A stretch of 19,613 bases of DNA from Candidatus Moranbacteria bacterium UBA2282 (lineage in GTDB: Bacteria; Patescibacteriota; Minisyncoccia; Moranbacterales; UBA2206). Positions 13,841-19,613 of this stretch are shown here, in pieces. Location: positions 1 through 19,613 of the forward strand of contig DDWQ01000002.1 of the NCBI GenBank assembly GCA_002345745.1, read 5' to 3'. How positions within the stretch are numbered: position 1 is the stretch's first letter; every line of letters starts with the position of its first letter. The notes below the pieces were generated by a model. It worked only from the letters and a program-made list of their open reading frames with translations. It was not told where the DNA came from and made no database searches. Made by a program: the position numbers and the translations under genes.

Positions 13841-14998
13841 ATGAATAATAACAAATTAAAAGTTGCATTAGTTCATGATTTTTTGGTGGATTTTGGCGGG
13901 GCTGAAAGGGTTTTGGAGGTTCTGTGTGAAATGTATCCAGAAGCACCAACTTACACCTTGCTTTATGACCCGCAAAAAATGCGGGGTCGATTTCAGAATA
14001 GAGAAATTCACACTTCATTTTTACAAAAATTTCCCAAGTTTTTACGCAACAGAAAAAAATGGCTTTTGCCTTTTATGCCAGTCGCACCGGAGATTTTTGA
14101 TCTGCGTGATTTTGATTTGGTAATTAGCAGTTCTGGGGCATGGACAAAGGGAATTATTACTAGACTTAACACAGTTCATATTTCATATATTCATAGTCCA
14201 ATGCGTTTTGCTTGGGATGCTAGTAGTGATTATCTTGGGCAACAGAAAAAAAATGGTGCTATAAATTTATTCGCGCGTTATTTTTTGAATCGTATTCGTG
14301 TTTGGGATCGCGTGGCGTCTGATCGACCAGACTTTATGATTGCAAATTCAAAATATACACAAAAGAGAATTCAGAAATATTATGGACGGGAAAGCGTTGT
14401 TATATACCCACCAGTCGGGCTAAATAACCAAGAAACAAAAAACAAACTACAAACAAATGACAATAACCAAAATACAAAATACAAAATACCAGATACTAAA
14501 TACTTTTTGGTTGTGTCTAGATTATCACCCTATAAAAAAATTGATATAGTCGTCGAGGCCTTTAATAAATTAGGCTTACCACTAGTAGTGATTGGGGAAG
14601 GACAACAAGAAAAATATTTACGTTCCATTGCTGCGGAAAATGTAAAAATTCTAGGCCATTTGTCTGATGCAGCGATGGGAGGATATTATGCCAATGCACG
14701 AGCTTTCATTTTTGCAGGCGTGGATGACTTTGGCATTGCACCAGTGGAGGCGATGGCATATGGCGTGCCAGTGTTGGCTGTCAGAAAGGGTGGCGTGTTA
14801 GAGATTGTGCAAGAGGGCGTGACAGGTGAATTTTTTGATGTAGCAACACCAGAAGTAATCGCTGATGGTGTTCGCAGGTTGATAGAAAATGAAAAGAAAT
14901 ATGACAAGAATGCTATAATAGCTAGAGCCAGTGAATTCTCAAAAGGCAGATTTGTTAGAGAAATTGAAGAATATGTAAACAAAATTTTTAATTCTTAA
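13841..14998 (+). CDS. GT4-family glycosyltransferase (WbaZ-like)
   Basis: A 385-aa GT-B enzyme, clearly different from its upstream neighbour. It starts LKVALVHDFLVDFGGAERVLEVL, the family's donor/acceptor N-terminal glycine-rich turn. It then has SGAWTKG and ISYIHSPMRFAWD, and the C-terminal FLVVSRLSPYKK (about 222-233). The EX7E-equivalent region is DDFGIAPVEAMAYGVPV, where the first Glu is replaced by Asp, common in this subgroup. Residues about 195-221 (NNQETKNKLQTNDNNQNTKYK...) form an Asn/Lys-rich linker coded by an AT-rich repeat. It probably builds a surface polysaccharide together with the upstream GT; the substrate is unknown. No Shine-Dalgarno is visible. Confidence 0.92.
   Translation: MNNNKLKVALVHDFLVDFGGAERVLEVLCEMYPEAPTYTLLYDPQKMRGRFQNREIHTSFLQKFPKFLRNRKKWLLPFMPVAPEIFDLRDFDLVISSSGAWTKGIITRLNTVHISYIHSPMRFAWDASSDYLGQQKKNGAINLFARYFLNRIRVWDRVASDRPDFMIANSKYTQKRIQKYYGRESVVIYPPVGLNNQETKNKLQTNDNNQNTKYKIPDTKYFLVVSRLSPYKKIDIVVEAFNKLGLPLVVIGEGQQEKYLRSIAAENVKILGHLSDAAMGGYYANARAFIFAGVDDFGIAPVEAMAYGVPVLAVRKGGVLEIVQEGVTGEFFDVATPEVIADGVRRLIENEKKYDKNAIIARASEFSKGRFVREIEEYVNKIFNS
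14421..14504 (+). repeat. In-frame AT-rich repeat inside glycosyltransferase 2
   Basis: Built of ACAAA/AATACAAAATAC words and containing ACAATAACCAA, which also occurs twice in the intergenic element at 4057-4192. It is translated as an Asn/Gln/Lys/Thr-rich stretch just before the strand YFLVVSRL. That is the same structural position as the different repeat in glycosyltransferase 1. Confidence 0.75.
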
Positions 14999-15027
14999 TT
15001 TTGTAATTTTTTAAAAATTAACCAAAT

Positions 15028-15906
15028 ATGAATATAATTGGCAATGAAAAAACTATAAAATTGTTAGACCGCATCGCTACGGTTGGCAAGATTGCTAATG
15101 CCTATTTGTTTTTGGGATTGGAAAATGTGGGAAAATTTTCAATCGCAATGGAATTTGCTAAAAACATTCTTGTTGATGAGCGAAAAATAAATGCAGACCT
15201 AATTGTTATTGCTCCAGAAATTGATGAGACAAAAGGTGTTATAAAAAAAAGAGATATTAAAATTGAAACTATTCGTGATTTGCAACACAAGCTAGGTCTG
15301 ACTTCAACAGGCGGGAGATATAAAGTTGTGATTATCGATGAGGCAGAAAGGCTTAATAAATCAGCTCAAAACGCACTGCTAAAAACACTTGAAGAGCCGA
15401 ATGAAAAGGTGGTTTTGATTTTGGTAACACAAAATGAAAATAAAATGTTGCCAACCATTGCTTCGCGTTGTCAAAAAATTCGCTTTGGTTTGGTAGCTGA
15501 TTCTGAAATAGAAAAAATCATCCCAGCAGACAATAATGATAGACAAGAAATATTATTTTGGTCAATTGGACGTCCCGGAATTGCTGTTGAGTTGATTAAA
15601 AATAATTCAGAATTGAACTATCGGCGAGAAACGTTGCGAGAATTGGCTGATATGTTATCAAAAAATTTGAATGAAAAATTTACACTGGCAGAGACTTTGA
15701 GCAAAGATACTTTGCAATTACAGAAAAAACTAAAATTGTGGCTGATTATCTTGCGTCAATCAATGTTGGGAAATAAAATTAGAGTGCAGGTTTCGCCGGA
15801 CAAAGCTCTGATTATGATGGAAGGAATTTCTGAAAGTATGGAAACGATGAGAGAGACAAATTCAAACACAAGATTAATTTTAGAAAATTTATTTTTAAAA
15901 TTTTAG
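15028..15906 (+). CDS. holB: DNA polymerase III delta' subunit-like clamp-loader protein
   Basis: A 292-aa AAA+ clamp-loader subunit that helps load the sliding clamp on DNA. Visible features are the start IIGNEKTIKLLDRIA, a degenerate P-loop GLENVGKFSIA (30-40), DEAERLNKSAQNALLKTLEEP (104-124) and SRCQ (146-149, the arginine-finger region). The zinc-module cysteines of dnaX-type subunits are absent (only C148 is seen), and the P-loop lacks the usual GKT/S with its upstream glycines, as in E. coli delta', which does not hydrolyse ATP. It sits 29 nt after the glycosyltransferase and 9 nt before ftsQ. DnaX would be longer and have intact motifs. Confidence 0.9.
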   Translation: MNIIGNEKTIKLLDRIATVGKIANAYLFLGLENVGKFSIAMEFAKNILVDERKINADLIVIAPEIDETKGVIKKRDIKIETIRDLQHKLGLTSTGGRYKVVIIDEAERLNKSAQNALLKTLEEPNEKVVLILVTQNENKMLPTIASRCQKIRFGLVADSEIEKIIPADNNDRQEILFWSIGRPGIAVELIKNNSELNYRRETLRELADMLSKNLNEKFTLAETLSKDTLQLQKKLKLWLIILRQSMLGNKIRVQVSPDKALIMMEGISESMETMRETNSNTRLILENLFLKF

Positions 15907-15915
15907 CAAAGTAGC

Positions 15916-16878
15916 ATGTTTAAATTTTCATCCAAAAATAAAAACAAGGTCGTTCGATTATTACCGGGAACAACGACTAACCGCCGGATTATTTCTGGCA
16001 AGAAAAAACAGGCGATAACTAGTATTAGCAAATCAGGCATAGTCAGTTTGTTGCTGTGGTTTTTAATTCTGGCTTTTTTGGGTGTTATAATTTATACCCT
16101 ATTTTTTTCACCCCTGCTGGCAATTAAATCGATTAATGTAATTGGTGTGCAAAATATTGATAAGCAGTCTATTATTAACATTGTGACTGCAGATATTGAA
16201 GGAAAATATATGAATGTTTTTACGAAAAATAATATTATTTTGGCTAGCAGGAATAAAATTGAGATGGATTTGCACAATAAGTTTAAACGGATTGAAGATG
16301 TCGAAATAACTACAAAATTTCCTGATAAATTATTAATTAAAATCAAAGAATGGGAATCAATGTTAGTATTTTGTAGTGAAGATCAATGTTTTGTTATTGA
16401 TAAAAATGGGCGAGCCTATGCTCACGCTGATTTTGAGGCTAACGAGCTTGGAGAGAATGATTTGAGCATCTTGCGAGACATCAGTCGCAAGACAATAAGT
16501 ATCAAAAATTTTTCTGTTGATGTTGGATTAGTGCAATTTATTTCTGATGTTAAAAATAAGCTTGAGCAAGAATTGGATATTAAGGTTGAACAGGAAATTC
16601 AAACGCCAATGTTGATTTCTGGTGATTTGCAATTCAAAACAGTCAATAACTATCTGATTTATTTTAGTCGTGATATTGGTGCATCAAAGAGCATTGAAAT
16701 GCTTAAAACGGCTTTGAATAATAGCATTAATAAAGATAGTGTAGCTGACTTAGAATATATTGATTTGCGTTTGGATAATAAGGTTTATTATAAACTAAAA
16801 ACCAACCCTGTTGTTGTAACTGAAACTGAACAATCACTAGCTGTGCCAGCGGAGACTGAAACTAAAAAGAAAAAGTAG
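15916..16878 (+). CDS. ftsQ: Cell division protein FtsQ/DivIB
   Basis: A 320-aa bitopic membrane protein. It has a basic cytoplasmic N-terminus (1-40), one transmembrane helix (about 41-64), a POTRA domain (about 69-140: LLAIKSINVIGVQNIDKQSI... through FPDKLLIKIKEW), then the FtsQ beta domain, ending near the characteristic LEYIDLRLDNKVYYKL. A short Glu/Thr/Lys tail follows. The protein links early and late divisome parts and contacts FtsB/FtsL. The usual neighbours murC/murB/ddl are not here; holB precedes it by 9 nt. The start lacks a Shine-Dalgarno. Confidence 0.92.
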   Translation: MFKFSSKNKNKVVRLLPGTTTNRRIISGKKKQAITSISKSGIVSLLLWFLILAFLGVIIYTLFFSPLLAIKSINVIGVQNIDKQSIINIVTADIEGKYMNVFTKNNIILASRNKIEMDLHNKFKRIEDVEITTKFPDKLLIKIKEWESMLVFCSEDQCFVIDKNGRAYAHADFEANELGENDLSILRDISRKTISIKNFSVDVGLVQFISDVKNKLEQELDIKVEQEIQTPMLISGDLQFKTVNNYLIYFSRDIGASKSIEMLKTALNNSINKDSVADLEYIDLRLDNKVYYKLKTNPVVVTETEQSLAVPAETETKKKK

Positions 16879-16891
16879 TTGCGAATATAAT

Positions 16892-16927
16892 TTATGTAAA
16901 TTGTTGCATATGCTAGTTTTTACATAA
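16892..16927. promoter_or_regulatory. 9-bp inverted repeat downstream of ftsQ
   Basis: TTATGTAAA (16892-16900) and TTTACATAA (16919-16927) are perfect reverse complements around an 18-nt centre containing GCATATGC. It lies 30 bp upstream of the -10 box of the ATPase gene, so it may be an operator. A terminator role is less likely because the stem is AT-rich and no T-run follows. Confidence 0.45.
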
Positions 16928-16953
16928 GTACGGTTTTATTGGAAAATAAAATA

Positions 16954-16962
16954 TGATATAAT
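16954..16962 (+). promoter_or_regulatory. Extended -10 promoter of the large ATPase gene
   Basis: TGaTATAAT is a full extended -10 box; no good -35 is seen. The predicted start near 16969 gives a leader of about 50 nt, longer than for the other promoters in this window. Confidence 0.6.
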
Positions 16963-17019
16963 AAAGTTACTGCCTTTTGATTACAATAGTTATAGAATAA
17001 TCAGCGAAACAAAAAAAAT

Positions 17020-19422
17020 ATGGATAGAAATAAATTAGAAGATCCAGCAACTAGCAGAGTTGAGATATCTACGCTCAGCGAGGATGAAAAAGTCCTAGTG
17101 ACAAGATTGGAAGAGGCGACAGATGCTTTGTGGGCGAACAAAAAGGAAGTTGATTATGCTTATGAAAAAATTGAGGAATATTTGCCGACCAGAAAAGTTG
17201 AGCATATTAATTATGACGGGGAGACTGTTAATTGGGAAGTGGCATTGAATTGGGAGGAAATAAAGGCGTTGCAAGAAGGTGGAAAGCTTTTGGAAAAAGC
17301 AGAAGAGATTACTAGAAAAAAGTTAGCAGAAAATTTTTCTGGAGATAAGTTGGAATCAAAAGTGAGAAATGTACGAAGAAAAATCGTTAGTCTAATTAAA
17401 AAGGGCTTGGCAAAATATGATGAATTGAGCCAGAAAGATAATTTGGAAGCAAGGCTGAAAAATTATTCTGAAGCCAAGACGGAGGAAGAGCGGGAAAAAA
17501 TTTGGTCGCAAATTCCACCGGAAATGAAGATGCTTACCAAATATCGTCGGTTTAGGCTCAAGGAATTGGTTCATGGAAAAAAAGAGCTTGAGAAAAAAGA
17601 CAATGAAGGCAGATGTATGTTGGCCGATTTGGACGATGCACGTGAGGATGGCAATGTGGAAGCCGTTTCGGAAATAGAAAATGTTGAATACAAAAAACTG
17701 CATAAAGAGTATAAAGAAATTCTTTTTTCCTCACCTGAGATTTATTATTGGAAAAAAATCACGCAATTGAAAGAGATGAAAGAAACCTTGGATGGAGAAG
17801 GAGGAATTGTGGAAACACCATATGTGAAAGAAGTGATGGAAATGATTGATGCCGACATTAGGAATGGTCGGTCTGTTTTTGTGCATGGAGAATTGGGATC
17901 GGGAAAAACTGAGCTGGTGAAACATATTTGTCATAAAACATATTCACAAAAACATCTGGAAAGATGGGAAAAAGAAAATCCAAAACCAAAGTATCCGGGA
18001 GAAATTGATGATTGGACGGCGCGACGGGAAAAAGAGCGGGTTCCTTTTATAATTTCCGGGCACAAAAATATGGACATCGCACCACTTTTGGGAAGTCGGG
18101 GAATGGAAGTGTCAGAAAAACCATCGCCAGAAGAACAAGCTCGAATAATCGAAGAAGCGGTGAAAAAATTTGAATCAGATGAAGGTGAAGTGGGAAAAAA
18201 GGCAACTGATGCGCAGAAGGAATCTTTGCGAAAAGCCTATCAAGAAGGATTTAAAAATTTTGTGGAAGTGAAAGCAGTTCTTGGTCAATTCTATGAAGCT
18301 ATGCGACAAGGGCGGCCGATAATTATAGATGAAATCAATGCTATTCCACATTCCATTCTCATTGCACTGAATGATTTATTGCAAGCGAAACCTGGAGACA
18401 CGATTATTCCAATGATTCCCGGGGCCGAATCATTTGTAGTTGCTGAAGGCTTTGCGGTTTTGGCAACGGGCAACTGGAAACCGGAGGATGGCAAGGCATA
18501 TATTGGTCGCCAACCAATTGATGCCGCTTTTCTTTCTCGTTTTGGAATAACGAGCTATGACTATCTTCCACAAAGAATTGAAGGCGAAACCTTGGGAACA
18601 ACTGATGAGAGTACAAGAAATGAAAAAGCTGAAAGTGAACTTTTTATGTTAATGGCGACACATATTTTGGATAGTGATACTTTGGGCGCTAACATTCCTG
18701 TGGGAACATTTGAAAAACTCCGCGGCCTTGCCAAAGCGGCACGTGTTTTGCAAAATGCTTTTTCTGAAAAAGGCAATATTATTTTTAATGATCCAGAGAC
18801 TGGCACAAATCTTCCCGCCAAAGAAGTTATGGGAGAAAATGTGCTTTCAATGCGTCACCTGATTCCAATTCTGGAAAATTGGAAAAATGATGGATTCACG
18901 CGGGATTTGGATGATTATGTTTTTTTGCATTTCGTTGATCGATCTTCTGGCGCTCGTCCGATGGAGAAGAAATTTGTCTATCAAACTATTCAAACAATTT
19001 CAGATAAGCAGATTTTCTCTCAAGAAAAATGGCCGGATGCATTTAGCAAAGACGGACTTGGGAAAGTTGATAACTATCCGATTAGGAAAAAGATGTATGG
19101 AATTGATAATGATACGCAACTGCGAAGCCCAATCTCTGAGAAAATCGAAAAAGTTTTTCATTCTCCCCAACAAGTGGTCGAAGAGATTTTTGGTGAGGCA
19201 CCGAATAGGAAAATGATAGACAGACGATTATTTGAACAAGATGAATCTGGCGAGGATAAACCTGATCAATCTGCTGAGGATTTGGAAAAAGAAAGAAAAT
19301 ATTTTGCGATGTTGCAAGGATTGGAAGAAATAGCTAAGCAGATGTCAGGTGAAGAGTATGATATGACGGAAGAAGAAAAAACTATTTTTGCTGATCTGCA
19401 AAAAATGACCCAAAAAATATAG
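17020..19422 (+). CDS. Large MoxR/AAA_5-like AAA+ ATPase
   Basis: An 800-aa soluble protein. The N-terminal ~270 residues are strongly charged, helical and probably coiled coil, with no family recognised. The ATPase core follows: Walker A GELGSGKT (290-297), Walker B PIIIDEIN (433-440), sensor-1 ATGNW with Asn485, and a likely arginine finger in AAFLSRFG (Arg507). The Walker A-to-B distance (~140 residues) is roughly twice that of MoxR. The extra part (about 310-430) is charged and helical, between RERVPFIISGHKNMD and GQFYEAMRQ. The C-terminal ~130 residues include a helical lid (FEKLRGLAKAARVLQ), a GARPMEKKFVYQTIQ segment and an acidic tail. MoxR-type ATPases usually remodel partners with vWA domains; none is seen here. 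The function is unknown. Confidence 0.85.
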   Translation: MDRNKLEDPATSRVEISTLSEDEKVLVTRLEEATDALWANKKEVDYAYEKIEEYLPTRKVEHINYDGETVNWEVALNWEEIKALQEGGKLLEKAEEITRKKLAENFSGDKLESKVRNVRRKIVSLIKKGLAKYDELSQKDNLEARLKNYSEAKTEEEREKIWSQIPPEMKMLTKYRRFRLKELVHGKKELEKKDNEGRCMLADLDDAREDGNVEAVSEIENVEYKKLHKEYKEILFSSPEIYYWKKITQLKEMKETLDGEGGIVETPYVKEVMEMIDADIRNGRSVFVHGELGSGKTELVKHICHKTYSQKHLERWEKENPKPKYPGEIDDWTARREKERVPFIISGHKNMDIAPLLGSRGMEVSEKPSPEEQARIIEEAVKKFESDEGEVGKKATDAQKESLRKAYQEGFKNFVEVKAVLGQFYEAMRQGRPIIIDEINAIPHSILIALNDLLQAKPGDTIIPMIPGAESFVVAEGFAVLATGNWKPEDGKAYIGRQPIDAAFLSRFGITSYDYLPQRIEGETLGTTDESTRNEKAESELFMLMATHILDSDTLGANIPVGTFEKLRGLAKAARVLQNAFSEKGNIIFNDPETGTNLPAKEVMGENVLSMRHLIPILENWKNDGFTRDLDDYVFLHFVDRSSGARPMEKKFVYQTIQTISDKQIFSQEKWPDAFSKDGLGKVDNYPIRKKMYGIDNDTQLRSPISEKIEKVFHSPQQVVEEIFGEAPNRKMIDRRLFEQDESGEDKPDQSAEDLEKERKYFAMLQGLEEIAKQMSGEEYDMTEEEKTIFADLQKMTQKI

Positions 19423-19541
19423 GACGACTTACGCGTTTGCTTTTATTTTTTGAACTCCTCAAAGGTTGAGCCTTTGCTAGGCTTAGCTCCGTAAAGGCTC
19501 AACCTTGGAACCTTCATAATTGTGGCAAATGCGTAAGTCCT
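19421..19541. mobile_element. MITE-like palindromic element after the ATPase gene
   Basis: Outer inverted repeats GACTTACGCGTTTGC (19426-19440) and GCAAATGCGTAAGTC (19525-19539) match at 14 of 15 positions. Inside is a perfect 14-bp inverted repeat, AAGGTTGAGCCTTT (19462-19475) with AAAGGCTCAACCTT (19493-19506), around a small GCTA/TAGC hairpin. The element is only about 120 bp and encodes nothing. AAAATATA occurs on both flanks (19413-19420 and 19542-19549), a possible 8-bp target duplication, though the region is AT-rich. The left edge coincides with the ATPase stop codon. The GACTTACGC end resembles termini of bacterial insertion sequences; a parent element is not visible. Confidence 0.65.
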
Positions 19542-19613
19542 AAAATATAAATAATTTTTATATCCCCATGAATTTCGAAACCCCCAACCAACTCTCTCAC
19601 CCCGACCTCAACC
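19514..19613 (-). CDS. Possible partial gene entering from the right edge
   Basis: On the minus strand one frame is open from the window edge to a TGA at 19514-19516, with codons (GTT GAG GTC GGG GTG AGA GAG TTG) typical of the other genes here. Its last residues lie in the MITE-like element. Alternatively, a plus-strand ATG at 19569 could begin a gene (MNFETPNQLSHPDLN), but its codons nearly all end in C, unlike every other gene in the window. The stretch is too short to decide. The minus-strand reading fits the local base bias better. Confidence 0.3.
   Translation of the reverse strand, partial: VEVGVRELVGGFEIHGDIKIIYILGLTHLPQL

Noticed and set aside
15028..15906. DnaX (tau/gamma) as the identity of the clamp-loader gene
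   Set aside because: Too short, P-loop degenerate and no zinc-binding cysteines; delta' fits better.
16892..16927. Terminator after ftsQ
   Set aside because: The stem is AT-rich with an 18-nt loop and no T-run; an operator or nothing is more likely.

Overview
The window looks like part of a small-genome, AT-rich bacterium of the Candidate Phyla Radiation (Patescibacteria), probably on the Parcubacteria side. This is inferred from the content: a large intron in the 23S rRNA gene, mostly poor Shine-Dalgarno sites, promoters that sit almost on the start codon, short AT-rich repeats that even occur inside coding sequence, and a compact cell-wall/division gene set. All confident protein genes lie on the + strand.

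Layout. (1) 1-1640: the 3' part of a 23S rRNA gene, split at E. coli position 2593 by a 698-nt group I intron. The intron carries a single-motif LAGLIDADG endonuclease that closely resembles I-CreI, whose chloroplast intron sits at the same nucleotide. A 400-nt spacer holding a complex palindromic element follows, then 5S rRNA enclosed in an extended stem that doubles as a terminator. (2) 1685-4912: an unknown membrane-anchored protein, RodA, a small zinc-ribbon protein, an AT-rich repeat element and ribosomal protein bL25. (3) 5001-9362: exported proteins, namely a coiled-coil lytic-transglycosylase-like wall enzyme, then a small membrane protein overlapping an 868-aa secreted beta-helix/LCAT-like hydrolase. 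(4) 9363-10259: a frameshifted micro-ORF, a run of AAnnA pentamers, and a TrpR/YerC-family regulator with the same 28-bp palindromic sequence on both sides. Upstream the sequence overlaps the promoter and downstream it forms a terminator. (5) 10260-16878: murA, mreB, two GT4 glycosyltransferases, holB (delta') and ftsQ/divIB, tightly packed. (6) 16879-19613: an 800-aa MoxR/AAA_5-like ATPase, a MITE-like palindrome starting at its stop codon, and the edge of one more gene of uncertain strand.

How the genes work together. RodA, MurA, MreB, FtsQ and the transglycosylase-like protein cover peptidoglycan precursor synthesis, polymerisation, shape, division and remodelling. The two GT4 enzymes probably add surface polysaccharide. 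mreC and mreD do not follow mreB here.

Most distinctive signals: the I-CreI-type intron in a bacterial peptidyl-transferase centre; the 28-bp palindrome reused as operator and terminator around the TrpR-like gene; an AT-rich repeat family found between genes and also, in frame, at the same inter-domain linker of two different glycosyltransferases; leaderless promoters; and the large ATPase with its unusual accessory regions.
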